Source of the DNA: Lytechinus variegatus
Lineage: Eukaryota; Echinodermata; Echinoidea; Temnopleuroida; Toxopneustidae
Reading direction: 5' to 3'
Length of the DNA stretch: 64,000 nucleotides
Assembly (NCBI RefSeq): GCF_018143015.1
Contig: NC_054740.1
Coordinates: 71,941,856 to 72,005,855 of the forward strand
A model generated the notes under the pieces. It had not been told where the DNA came from. It saw nothing but the letters and a program-made list of their open reading frames with translations, and made no database searches. Below, piece after piece: positions 25,030 through 36,226 of the stretch; the first letter of the stretch is position 1; each line of letters starts with the position of its first letter. The position numbers and the translations under genes were made by a program.

Positions 25030-26090
25030 CATTCATAACACGAAGAAGTTTTATTTCATTTATTCATTTATTTATTTATTCACGTTTTCTTTAAACATGT
25101 TAAAAGACAGGGTAGTCCCATTCAAGCCAAAAGGCATGCTTTACAAGGGAGCCCTGTCAAAATGTACATACATGATTTACATAACAAATACAGAAATAAA
25201 AACAGTGAATGAAAATAAATAAAACAACTCTTTTCATAGAAAAAAATCATGTAAAAAAAAATGAGTATAAAACAACGAAAATAATATATAGACACAAAGA
25301 CAAAGCATGATGGGCACAAATCGTTACAAGTAATGAAAAAATAACATGATAAGACAATGGTCATAATGGTTACATAGAAAATCTGTTCAAAGGGTCTGGT
25401 GTTGCCTAAGGCGTCTTTCGAAGATTTGGAGGAAAGGGGATGTTTGAATATGAAGTGGTAGGGAGTTGAAAAGTTTGGTTGCAATGTAAGAAAAGGAACG
25501 TTATTTGTTATCTATTTTGGGCTTAGGAAGGTATAACTGATTGGTAGGAACATGTCGAGTAGGGTAGATGGTATGACGGTAAGTAATTAGTCTTCTGAGA
25601 TATGGAGGGGATAATCCATTTTAAACAAAAACGCAATATTGATAATCAAATTTAGTGTGTATGGATTGCCGGATTGTCACTTTAAACTATTAAGTAATTG
25701 AACAGTCGGGGTATAATAATCATCGTTTAATATGAGGCGGGCATATTTATTTTGACATCTGTGTAATTTGAAAAGGTTTTTCTTGGTTGACGACGCCCAG
25801 ACTGTACTGCAATAATCAATGTGGGGAATGATTAATGTATAATACAATTGTTTTAAAGATACTTCATTCAGGCACTGTTTAATTCTTTTAATAGAATGGA
25901 TAGAATAAGTTATTTTTCTAACCTCGTTGACATGAGACCAGTCACTATGCTGGTTTACAACAACTCCTAGATATTTAACCTCATTTACATTCTGAAGCGT
26001 TTCACAATGTATTTTTATTTCTAAATTTGATATCTTTTTCTTTCTGCTTGAAAACAACATGACCTTGGTCTTATATCTGTTTTAACAATC
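25030..26090 (-). mobile_element. LINE 3' half: end of reverse transcriptase, 3' UTR and tail
   Basis: The minus-strand translation from about 26060 reads SSRKKK, VNEVKYLGVVVNQHSDW, LKQLYYTLIIPHIDYCSTVW and LHRCQNKYARLIL, the conserved block after the polymerase fingers in CR1/L2-like LINEs. After a frame break near 25680 a second piece gives SYIATKLFNSLPLHIQT and FERRLRQH, the C-terminus. The 3' end is 'aataaataaatgaataaatg' (reverse of 25045-25080). It is 5'-truncated and broken. Different from the LINE at 33019. Confidence 0.85.
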
Positions 26091-26209
26091 ATGCCGCTTT
26101 TTCAAACGATTTCGTAAGGATATTAATATTTCTTTTATAATAAGTGTTTGTTATTTTGATCAATACAAATTGAAGAAAAAGAAAAAAAGAGGTTATATCC
26201 TAGAATTCA

Positions 26210-26460
26210 GGGGCGGAACCCGAATTGTCCAAGGGGGGGGGGCACATTTTCCCGAGGAAAAATTTGACAAGCATTGACAAGCAAAAAAAAGGTTTTCACT
26301 TGTGTATGACCGTCATATCCCGATAAAAATGTATGTTGTGACTTTCAAGGGGGCACACTGGTGTGAGAACGGCATATTTACATTGAAAATCTGAATTATG
26401 GCTCTCAAGGGGTGGGGGGGGGGGGCAAGGACCGGATGTGCGACTTGGATCCGCCACTGC
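26210..26460. repeat. Homopolymer-rich repeat, kin of 2111-2390
   Basis: Contains 'gacaagcattgacaagc', 'aaaaaaaggttttcac', G-runs and a closing 'ggatccgccactg'. The inner unit 'ctttcaagggggcacac' recurs as 'gctctcaaggggtgggg'. Confidence 0.6.
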
Positions 26461-27779
26461 TAGAATTAAATGTCGTACATGTGCATGGTTGGCTCCCACA
26501 TCGGTTAGTTAGTAAGCACAGAGCATAGAGAAAAGGAGAGCCCGAATGTAAGTTCATGCCTCCCAACTAGAAAAAGATGGCTGAAATTAGAGACTGGTTC
26601 GCGGCTTGCTGGACGCAATTTATAAGAAGCAAACAAACAAATTGGGGGCGCCATGAAAACAACGATTCACAATTAGTAGCCCATCTACCCTCCCGGCGCC
26701 TCTGATTTATTCCCGTATAACCTTTCACTGTTAGTTTGAAGAACTAGGCCAACATCTTGGTCAAAATGGGCCTCCTCGTGTATCATAGTCCAACTCGAAG
26801 AGAGTAGACAGTCCAACCACTTCTTGCACAACATTATTTTGTCTGTCATTCAATAAAATGAATTGAATTGATAGCATTCATTGTCCTTCGTAGGAAATTC
26901 CTTTCACATCGGGTTTACAAAATTACAAACTGAAATATAGACTTACAATACCGTTGGGATTAAATACAAAATGCCTTATATGTTCTTTAAGTACTGTACA
27001 ATGCAAATAGAGATATTAATTGATTATTCAAGTATTAATTGGTTTGTTGGTTTTGTGATTCATATAATTCTTAAGGAACCGTATAACAAATATTAAAGTC
27101 TCCCTATAATTTTTTTCTGTATTTTTCCTCTTGTTAAAACTAGTGTATAATCAGAGTGAACTACCCCTTTTTTAAGGAGAGAGCGAGCGAGTTAAGTTAT
27201 AGAGTTATTTAAAGTCTGTTTGGTGAAACAAAGCGCTGAAAGACAAATTCACCAACGGGTCTATAAATTATGGGATTAACCTCGATCACAATGCATGGGT
27301 GCTTCACAAATTTCATGTGGTTTTATTTTTCAAGAAAATCATATTATATCATTTCTCTCGTTTTTCATGAGAAATTTTGGCACACGTACTCTAAAGAATA
27401 TGAGGAACAATATATCAAATGAAAATTTTGTGGATTTCGAAAGAAATTAATGTTCTATTGTAAGTAACATTTTTAGGTGCGCAGATATATACCCCCATGA
27501 ATACCGTATTGGGTGGTAGTAGGGAATGAAAGAAAACAGTCCATTTCGTATTTCGTACCATCGTCGCTTCTGATGGTCTTCCTATATATATGTATATAAT
27601 TATATTCTGCAAATAACCAACGCCATCCTCCGTTGGCAAGAGATGATTGTAGGTGTCAAATCAAATTATGGTAGCAATCTCTCGAAACTTGATGGGGCAG
27701 ACCAGGTGATGAGAAAGGCAGCCACGCACCCCACCCCAAAATCAATTTCAGGATAAAATGAAACAGCATACTCCATAAA
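26461..27779. other. Intergenic, nothing recognised
   Basis: Unique-looking AT-rich sequence; 'caataaaatgaattgaattga' near 26850 resembles a LINE tail but no LINE body precedes it. Confidence 0.4.
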
Positions 27780-28062
27780 TAGAACATCCCGGTGTACTGA
27801 GCGCTGGTCGGGAATCGGCAACTCGAGATAATATCCAGATAACAATGCGCCTAAGAAATGGCGCTATGTAAAATGCATATTATCAGTATCATTATCAATA
27901 TTATCATTACCATGAATATAATTATCATTCGTCGTATTATTGACATTATTATTATTATTACTAATGTTATTATGATGAATATTTTATTGTTGATGTTATT
28001 ATTAATGATATCATTATCAACGTCATTATCATTATTGTTATTATCAATATTATTCCCTTGTT
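27780..28062 (+). repeat. SINE 3' end with (ATT/ATC)n tail
   Basis: 'aatgcgcctaagaaatggcg' and 'ctatgtaaaatgcatattat' resemble the 3' end of the SINE at 23835 and run into about 170 bases of ATT/ATC triplets. No tRNA-like head is visible, so it is 5'-truncated. Confidence 0.55.
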
Positions 28063-28079
28063 GACTATAAGAACTAATG

Positions 28080-28345
28080 GGTCTAATCAAATTGGGCGAT
28101 GGACAGTCGCGGGACGGTATACGGAGTCCTTCTGGCTTGGTCATGGTGGTAACGTCATAGGTTGTCGCTGGTAACGTCCTAGTTGCCCAATTTCGAAATC
28201 CTGTCCGATCTTTTGAGATCCATCCAAGTTCTAATTGGGTGAGGTCCATGCCAATTTTACGTTCGATTTCATCGTAGGCGACGTCTTGGAATCCACCGCG
28301 TTCATGGCGTTGTAGGACTCGTCGCAGAGCTTGTTTGAAAGATAA
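28080..28345 (-). pseudogene. Second open frame, possible continuation of the exon at 28360
   Basis: In this frame the minus strand reads LSFKQALRRVLQRHERGGFQ, then YDEIERKIGMDLTQLELGW and RTGFRNWATRTLP, an amphipathic, protein-like stretch with no internal stop. It overlaps the end of the upstream frame, and the two differ by one frame. The simplest readings are a frameshift (decay or sequence error) around 28330-28350, or a true splice junction I cannot place. A helical fold with 'ALRRVL..HERGG' faintly recalls winged-helix OST-HTH/LOTUS domains, but that is a weak impression. Function is not assigned. Confidence 0.35.
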
Positions 28346-28359
28346 CGTTGCTCCTTACT

Positions 28360-28985
28360 CCCAGCAGGGACGTGAGAGTGAAACACAAGGGGTTGATCGG
28401 CGGCAGCGACCCTTTCCAATGTTCCACATTTACTTCGTTTTTGCAGTGATGTCGAATACAAACAAGAATCTGATTCCGAACACAGAAAGCCCTGTCTACC
28501 AGGGCCCTTCGACCAACCTTGAATCTGCTGCCTGTCTCTGGACGGAGGGGATGATGAATTGAAAATGGATGTGGGCGTGGATTTCGTTCTCATTAAGTCA
28601 AGTTTATTTCCCTCTCGACGACTAGGATTAATTATCTTGAAGCCACCGTTTTGCGCTTTGAGCAGATTGCCATCTTCTTGGGGATCTACGGGACTTATTT
28701 CAGAATCAGATTCTTGAGTAATGGTTTGGGATATCCCTAGACTCGTGTAGTAACAGTCCTGGAGCCATTTGCAATCAGAAATGCATGATGGCACGTCACG
28801 CCCACTATGTACAAACACTGCCGGAGTGATTGTGATTGTTGGTACATGTTGATCGAAACACCTATTGTTCCGGCCTGAACGTAGGACCTTCCTCGGTACT
28901 GGGCTGGCATTGGTTTCACTGCTTCCCATAATTACACTTTTCTCCGCCATGTACTTGCTCGCTTTGCTTTTGTTGAGGGTTTCGT
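28360..28985 (-). CDS. Candidate internal exon of an unrecognised gene
   Basis: I do not recognise the product. The minus strand is open for over 200 codons, with codon content richer in GC than the surroundings. It starts just after a strong splice acceptor (pyrimidine-rich tract then 'cattccttgtag', exon from 28985) and has a donor-like GA|GTAAGG at 28359/28358. Reading through the acceptor gives ETLNKSKASKY before the first Met at 28950 (MAEKSVIMGSSET), so either start is possible. The protein is Ser/Thr/Pro-rich and probably disordered (STPTSIFNSSSPPSRDRQQ), with PRKVLRSGRNNR early on, and has no membrane segment. The open frame itself runs on to a stop at 28231. A donor-like TATAG|GTAAAAGG at about 29676 could end an upstream untranslated exon. 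Confidence 0.4.
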
Positions 28986-30012
28986 CTACAAGGAATGGGT
29001 AAACAAAAGTGAAAAAAATATAATCAATCTAGAGCAACATCCAAACAAGACGATGTTGGCGGCGGGATGTCTATGGCCCGTTTTCTAAAGCCGGGTTTAA
29101 CTATAAACTCTGATAAAATTACGGAAAGCCCAAACTATGTCATTTTTTTTCTCACATGTTTAATTTCAGTTCCCAAGCACCCCAACCCCTTTCAAATTCG
29201 AGTGTCTTCGGGTTATAAAATCAATTTAAGAACGTAGATATCAAAGGGTAAACGCGTGGTGAATTGTCGACCATGGATAATTAAAACATGTATACTGTTC
29301 AATAAAATGTGAGTCTATAAACTAATTTATATTACAATCACCGGGTTCTAATTACACCAATCACCATTATCATAGCAAAATAAACTTTAGAAGTTAGACT
29401 CGGAAATGAGATTGACAAATTACTCCGAGGTTCAACAATTTCAAGCTCCAATGGCTATGTCCTACATTTATCAATCACACATTTCTCTCAAGAAAATTAC
29501 GGAATGTACTCTACATCTTTCTTTTGTAGTATATATATAACGACTTCATCCTTTATGATTTGCATACACGTATTGTACAATTATTTGAATGCATAAATAA
29601 AGGCAAGCAAGCAAACGAACAAAGCGATAAAATGTAAAATAACTAATATATCGGAGAAGTGAAAAATCCTTTTACCTATACAGATTGGTGATACGCGAGA
29701 CAAAAATGGTAAATGATGTGATGAAGATTAGTTTCAGATCCAGGACGCTGTCACCTCGTCAGCATTCAGTCTCCAATGAGAAATTGATAAAATGTATTTT
29801 GAATGCTCTACATAGTTTCCTTTTATATTGTACTGGTAAAATACTTTTCGGTCCACCCCATTAGATTGCACGTCATACTTCGTCATAGGATGACGAAACC
29901 ACTCGCGCAAAACGCGAGACAGAGAACGAGTGAGATGGGTGGAAGGTGGAGAAAGATAAGAGAGAGAGAGAGAGAAAAGGAGCTTTAAAGAACTTAATTG
30001 GTAGAGCTTTCA
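28986..30012. other. Intergenic or intron; half of a palindromic MITE
   Basis: 'ggcccgttttctaaagccgg' and 'gtttaactataaactc' at 29075-29118 match one arm of the element at 55681-55991; the other arm is missing. A short (GA)n lies at 29958-29974. Confidence 0.4.
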
Positions 30013-30440
30013 AGAATAATAATGATAATTATACATAACATTCATAGGGCGCTTACTAATGGTGTTTCTAAGCGCACTGTGTTCTGTTTATATATGAATT
30101 GTACTTGGGTTAAAAAAATAACATAAAAGTGGCAGGGGAAAATGACACAGCTAATACAACTACACTAATAATCAAATATCAAAACTGGTGTGCACCTCCA
30201 ATTGAAACACCCACAACTGTGAATCATATATTAAACAGGTAGGTTTTGAGTAGGGTTTTGACTGATTCACAGACTTGTCATTATGAATGTAAGATGGTAG
30301 CTTATTCCAAAGGGAAGGGGCAAATGAATCAGAAACACCTTTTGGCCTCATTGGATCTGGCCTCAATAGATTTTCCAAAAAATAGCCAACATACGGAAAA
30401 TGGGTGGGTGAATTCGGCAGCCATCTGAGGGGATAGGCTT
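30013..30440 (-). mobile_element. LINE 3' remnant
   Basis: The minus-strand translation near 30280-30350 gives GVSDSFAPSLWNKLPSYIHN, matching the xxAPxLWNxLPxxI pattern of LINE C-termini. The 3' end reads 'agcgccctatgaatgttatg' and an ATT-rich tail. About 400 bp and broken. Confidence 0.55.
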
Positions 30441-30644
30441 CAATGTGCCAGCGCCTCCTTATATGCAGCTGATAGAGAAAAATTTATTCTTTCATCTCCA
30501 AGTTTTTAGAGAAAAGTTTCACATTTTAGGGTTCATCAGTTCGCAAAGTTGATTTTGTCTCTATCTTCAGAGTATAGCCACCATTGGACTTACTGCTGTG
30601 TTATTCATCATCAAGTTATAACCATCTTCAATGAATGTGTACCC

Positions 30645-31484
30645 TACACAGCAAAACTGTGGTGTTAACCGGTGTACATAGAGGACCACACCAGTTATTT
30701 TACACCGGTGTTAAAGGACAAGTCCACCCCAACAAAAACTTGATTTCAATAAAAATAGAAAAATTCAACAAGCATAACACTGAAAATTTCATCAAAATCG
30801 GTTGTAAAATAAGAAAGTTATGACATTTTAAAGTTTCGCTTCATTTCACAAAACAGTTATATGTACATCTCGGTCGGTATGCAAATGAGGGAACTAATGA
30901 CATCACTCACTCACTATTTCTTTTGTATCTTATTATATGAAATATGAAGTATTTTGATTTTCTCGTCATTGTCATGAGTAATGTAGTTTCATTCCTCCCT
31001 GAACACGTGAAATTCCATTATTTTAACATTTTGTGCTTTAGGCAAGGAGGTCCTAATCATCAAATTCGTAAAAATTGAAATATTGTATAATTCAAACAAT
31101 AAAAAACAAAAGAAATAGTGAGTGAGTGACATCATCGACTCTCTCATTTGGATGTAACTGGCTCGTTCAGATAACTATTTTGTAAAAAATAAGCGAAACT
31201 TTGAAATGTCAAAACTTTCTTATTTTACATCCAATTTTGAAGAAATTTTCAGCATTGTGCTTGTCTGATTTTTCTCTATTGATTCAAATCAACATTTTTC
31301 TGAGGTGGACTTGACCTTTAAATTGGTGGTGTTAGTTTTACACCTATAGGTGTTATTACAACAGCTATGGTTATTAAATTTACACTCTTTGGTGTTATGT
31401 TCAATCTCTAGGGTGTTATTTTAACACCTCAGGGTGTGGTCCACCAAGTGGTGTCAGTTTTCACACCACAGTTTTTACAGTGTA
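30645..31484. mobile_element. GGTGTTA-family MITE (copy 3), split by another element
   Basis: Outer ends TACACAGCAAAACTGTGGTG and CACCACAGTTTTTACAGTGTA are inverted. The order of blocks is the reverse of the copy at 13566. Continuity is broken at 'acaccggtgTTAA' (30711-30714) and resumes at 'TTAAattggtggtg' (31318-31321). Joining the two sides on a single TTAA restores the block order of the intact copy. Confidence 0.9.
30711..31321. mobile_element. TTAA-flanked MITE nested inside the GGTGTTA MITE
   Basis: Begins TTAAAGGACAAGTCCACCCC and ends GAGGTGGACTTGACCTTTAA. The interior is partly palindromic, with 'gaaaatttcatcaaaatcgg' near the left and its inverse near the right. 611 bp counting both TTAA. 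Because the host MITE is contiguous on either side, the TTAA is shown to be the duplicated target. This supports a piggyBac-type mechanism. No transposase is encoded. Confidence 0.9.
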
Positions 31485-31639
31485 TATAATAAATTGAACA
31501 TCCTGTATTGCTTTGTCTTCATTTGAGACTGGTTGAAAATATAGGTACAGTAGATCCGACAGCTACAATAACAAAAGTTTCAGTAAATTACTGTGATCCA
31601 TCATCACGCAATCTGTGGTGGATATATTGACGGCTGATT

Positions 31640-31912
31640 CTTTGATGAACCTCGATTATTTGTTTCTGTTTGTGGTAACTCCCGTAGGAACTCGGCAGGA
31701 CACCATTTTGCTGGTAAACGCCAAGCTGGTATATAACCAATTACCTATGAAACATTTTACGTCTAGATTAATCAGTCATAGTCACGTTATAGACGACAGA
31801 TATCACTCTCGGGCCTTTTTATCAAAGTGGAAACAATGGCAGAGTTGGGATTCGAACTCACAACCTTGCGATTATGAGTCCAATGCTCTAACCACTGGAC
31901 CACACGTGTATC
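31640..31912 (-). mobile_element. tRNA-derived SINE (Met-like head)
   Basis: On the minus strand the head reads GGTCCAGTGGTTAGAGCATT (A box), GGACTCATAATC (anticodon-like CAT) and GTGAGTTCGAATCCC (B box). The body continues through 'gatatctgtcgtctataacg', 'gtaattggttatataccagc' and 'tgtcctgccgagttcc'. The acceptor stem does not pair well, so it is a SINE, not a working tRNA gene. Confidence 0.75.
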
Positions 31913-32680
31913 TAGCGCTCTCTTTCGGAAATGTATCTAGCGCCCTCTCTCTGAAATATTTATAGTTCATTCGTTAAAAATAACCCTTTAAACACTTATC
32001 TAAACAAAGTATGGATTTGATATCAGAAAGGTACAATGTTCCAGTCCATTCAATGATAGAGAATAAGTTTATGTTTAAAAGATTAAGACGCTAAGTGGTT
32101 TCAGACCGCCTCAAAGAACTGTATCCCCATCCCCATGTCAAACAAGATTTGCGATTAATTTTGACCCATACTATTCATACTAAACTTACTCAACTAGTAT
32201 ATCATTAATATAACAGCCGCGATTCATGTCTTTCATAGGATCGCAGTGGATTACAGCGAATCTATGTGAGGCAATGTTGCCATCAGGCACTTACCGCAAT
32301 ACATGTCGTTACCGTGGGTAACGACATGGGGGGGGGGGGGCACTAGCAAAAAAATTTAGTGGGCGCGCGAAGAGCGCTCAATAGCCAGGTTTAGTAATAG
32401 TGAAAGTTTAAGGACTGTGCCATTAAGATGATGATTTTGTATCTAACTGGTGAAAGAGCGCGAAGCGCGAGTTGAATTTTTTTTCGACGTACGGACGCGC
32501 ACAGGATACGATTTTTTTTAGCTCGGAATTTTCTGGATTAATATTGCTTTTTAAGTCATCATTTCGATCATTTCAAAGGTCTTGAGAATTCGCCGTCGAA
32601 TACTATACTCCCTTGATCAGTTTTTGGATTAATTTCTCTGCCATTTGGACATCATGCCTAACAGTACTACAGGGAAAAGA
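31913..32680. other. Intergenic; fragments with a GCGCGAAG core
   Basis: 'gggcgcgcgaagagcgctca' near 32360 and 'aagagcgcgaagcgcgagttg' near 32456 belong with the degenerate arrays elsewhere. G-run at 32329-32340. Confidence 0.4.
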
Positions 32681-33018
32681 ATCCGTGTTTTTGACGGTCT
32701 CCTGCTTCCATATTATTTAGGTAGTGTAGTAATTGGAATTACTACACTACGTAATTATTTACGTCGTGTAGTAATTCGAATTACTACACGACCTTAATTA
32801 TTTGATGTAGCGACACTAATTCATTTAACGTCATGACATTAAATCGTTGGGCAGTAATTCGGAATTACGTCGTGTAGTAATTCGAATTACTACACTACGT
32901 AATTATTTACGTCGTGTAGTAATTCGAATTGCTACACTACGTAATTATTTACGTCGTGTAGTAAATTGAATTACGACACGACGTATATCCGTGTTTTTGA
33001 CGGTCTCCTGCTTCCATA
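32681..33018. repeat. Palindromic 42-bp array between perfect 32-bp direct repeats
   Basis: Two identical 32-bp copies (32681-32712 and 32987-33018, starting ATCCGTGTTTTTGACGG) bound 274 bp. The insert holds units of about 42 bp, each nearly its own reverse complement around TTCGAA: 'cgtcgtgtagtaattcgaa' then 'ttactacactacgtaatta'. Units at about 32760, 32868, 32910 and 32952 are clear, and a variant 'aattggaatt' starts the block. A non-matching stretch at 32793-32865 interrupts it. The LINE body follows directly after the second copy. Confidence 0.85.
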
Positions 33019-36000
33019 GATATCATCAATCAACTTAATGAGAGAGATTTTTCGCCTATAACTGAAGAAGAAGATAACTTTGGCTTTGTCTTTGTTCAAA
33101 ATACACACTGTAAATATTTTAATGAAGATCTTTTTCATAAGAACATTCGTACTGTCTCAATGAGACAATTTAGTCTCGTCCACTTTAAAGCAAGAAGTCT
33201 ATATAAAAATTTTGATAGCATTGGTGCATATTTAATGTCTTTGAATTATCCATTCTCCTTGATTGGAATATCTGAAACTTAGATGATGAATAACAAACCT
33301 GACATATTTTCTCTTCCTGGATTTACATTTTGTCAATCGGCTCGTTTATCTGGAAAAGGTGGAGGAGTGGAATTTTTTATAAATAGTAAACTAAAATATC
33401 GAATTTTAGACAATTTAGATTTTGATATTGATGGTGTAGAATCGTTATTCATTGAAATTACTCATACCAAAGTCATCGGAGTTGTGTATCGTAAACCTTC
33501 AAGCAGCATTGTCGATTTTATAAGTAACTTCGAAAATATATTACACTCTCCATTATTCATGGGTGATTTTAATTTGAATCTTTTGAATGTTAAAAGCGTT
33601 TCAAACGTTAATAATTTCTTGAATATGTTCTTCTCCTTTGGATTTTCCCCTTATTTGATAAACTAACCCGTATATCCGGTATAGCACAGCTACCCTTCTC
33701 GATAACATTTTTACGAATGTAAAAAGCAAATATAAAAAAGCATAACATTTGCATAAAAGCAAAGCAAATATAAACAGTATCGTAATAAAGTTAACATTAT
33801 GAAAAGGAGTGCGAAAAGAAAATACTACTTCGAAACATTCAGAGCTGTAAAATCCGATTTACGAAAAACATGGATTGTCGTTAATAACATTTTAAATAAG
33901 AATAAACATTCCTTTATTCAATCAATTAATTATAATGGTTGCTCTTTTAATGACTCAAATGAGATTGCAAATGTTTTCAATAACCATTTTGTAAATATTG
34001 GCGCTAATCTTGTTGACTCGATTCCGGTTTCTAATTTATCATTTTCTTCTTTTTTGCGAGGGGACTTTGTTCAAAGTTTCTATATCAAACCAGTCACTAT
34101 AAATGAAACCTTGGTCATCGTTAACAAAATGCACAATGTGAACAGTTCTGGATATGATAATGTTAGCATACGGATTTTAAAGTCAGTAATGAAATCTTTG
34201 CTCATTCCATTAACTCATATTTTCAATTTGTCATTGCATACTGGAGTTTTTCCATCTGTTATGAAAATCGCAAATATTATCCCTGTGTTTAAAAAGGGTA
34301 GTGCAGGGATAACATTGACAATTATCGGCCAATCTCAATTTTACCTTCATTTTCTAAGATTCTTGAAAGGCTGGTTCTGTAAGACTCTCTATTTTTTTTA
34401 CAAGATTTCAATGTATTATGTTCTGACCAATATGGGTTTCGTAAAGATTTGTCAACAGGGTCTGCAATTCTTGATTTATATGATAAGATACTACGTTACG
34501 TTGACGTCAATAATCATGCAATATGTGTTTTCATTGATCTTTCGAAAGCCTTCGATACCATACCTCATGATACATTGTTAGCTAAATTACGTTTTTACGG
34601 CGTCAGAGGTCTGCCTCTTGCTTGGTTTCATAGTTATCTGTCTGACAGAAAACAGTATACATCAATAGATTCTCATAATTCTTCTAATAAAAGTATATTA
34701 TATGGTGTGCCCCAAGGCACACAATATAATATACTGGGGCCTCTTTTGTTTCTCCTTTACATGAATGACTTTGGTAACTGCTCATCTTTCTGTAAATTTA
34801 CAATTTTTGCAGATGATACCACAATTCTTGCCTCTGATAAGAATTTAGAGATTTTGACGGAAAAAAATGAATTTGAATCTGAAATACATGTATGAATGGT
34901 TGATCTGTAATAAACTTTCTTTAAATATATCGAAAACCAAATTTATTGTATTTAAAAGTAGTAGAAAATCAACTCTTATGTATAACAATGTTTCTATTTC
35001 TATCAACAATATTAGAATAGAACAATGTACAGTGTTTAATTACCTTGGTGTTCATTTAGACGACAACCTGTCTTGGGATTCTCATATATGTTGTATCACA
35101 AAAAAGGTTTCTCAGTGTGTTGGTATAATTAACCATTTAAGATTTGTTCTCCCTCTCCGCATTTTGTTTGTTATACAATGCTTTCATCTTGCCATACATT
35201 ATGTACTGTAATTCAGTCTGGGCAATGGAAACATCCTTCTAAACTAACCAAGTTACATAGAATTCAGAAAAGGGCATTAAGACTCTGTTCAAACTCTTCT
35301 TATCTTGGTCCTTCACAACCTTTATTTAAAAAATTCAATACTCTAAATATTTATGACATCAACAACTTACAAATTGCTTCACTGATGCAGCGGTTCTTTT
35401 CAGATTCACCGTCTCCTAACCTCCAACTTTTATTCAATCTTAACAGCTCTATCTACAGTTATAATACACGAAGCTCTAATATGTTCCATCAATGGAAAGT
35501 TTCGTCACATTTGTTACATTGTTCTCTTCGTTATGTTGGTCCAAAAATTTGGAATACTTTACCTTCCTCTTCACAGTCTGTACGTTTTAATAATGCCTTT
35601 AAGAGGCTCTATAAAAACATCTTCTCTCTTTTTATGACGCATAATTGTAAATACGTTTAATTGTTGATATTATTTATATCCCTTTCTTTTCTCAGTTTAA
35701 CGGTCATCAATAATATACATTGCAGAGAGTTCTATACCGGTTTTGCTGTGGATTTAATACTCGGACCTTTGTTTGGCGCTAACCGCAGGTGAATCTGTTC
35801 ACCCGTCGGGAGCGGCTGCATATTTCTATGGTGGTGTGTGGATCGCACGTGTGGCTGTTGCTACGTCGGGTGTCTTATGCTTGACGTGGTAGCGGCTTTT
35901 GCGTGCGATCTGCATTCTGCCTGGAATGTGCATTGGCTCCCGGCGGGTGGATGGAGACACTATGTCCGGGCGTTGTCCATTGCAAAGCCTGCATACATGT

Positions 36001-36137
36001 AATAATGATTGTTGTGCGTTTGCGGATGCACCCTTTCCATTATTTGTAATTATATTTTGTACTTTATTATTTGTATGCTATGTATATTACATTTCCTATT
36101 TTGTATTGTTTTAATCGGTTTGATATTTCCATTTTTA

Positions 36138-36192
<55 letters not shown>

Positions 36193-36226
36193 TCTAATGG
36201 AACTAAATAAATGAATGAATGAATGA
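33019..36226 (+). mobile_element. Broken CR1/L2-like LINE, nearly full coding span
   Basis: The order of domains is normal. The endonuclease spans about 33040-33660: GISET followed by a stop at 33280, KGGGVEFFINSKL, GVVYRKPSS and MGDFNLNLL. The reverse transcriptase spans about 33799-35210: AFDTIPHDTLLAKLRFYG, GVPQG..., LGPLLFLLYMNDF, FADDTTIL and the YLGVHLDDNLSWDSHI block. The C-terminus lies at 35250-35630 (LHRIQKRALRLC, VGPKIWNTLPSS). Frames change near 34300-34450, 34870 and 35190, and a stop follows the endonuclease, so it cannot act. The 3' UTR ends in a (TA)n and 'aactaaataaatgaatgaat', a tail typical of this LINE group. The 5' limit is hidden by the palindromic array. Confidence 0.92.
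36139..36184. repeat. (TA)n microsatellite in the LINE 3' end
   Basis: About 23 TA units, probably grown within the LINE 3' UTR just before its tail. Confidence 0.9.

Noticed and set aside
31840-31912. A tRNA-Met gene on the minus strand
   Set aside because: A and B boxes and a CAT anticodon are present, but the acceptor stem pairs poorly and a SINE body follows.
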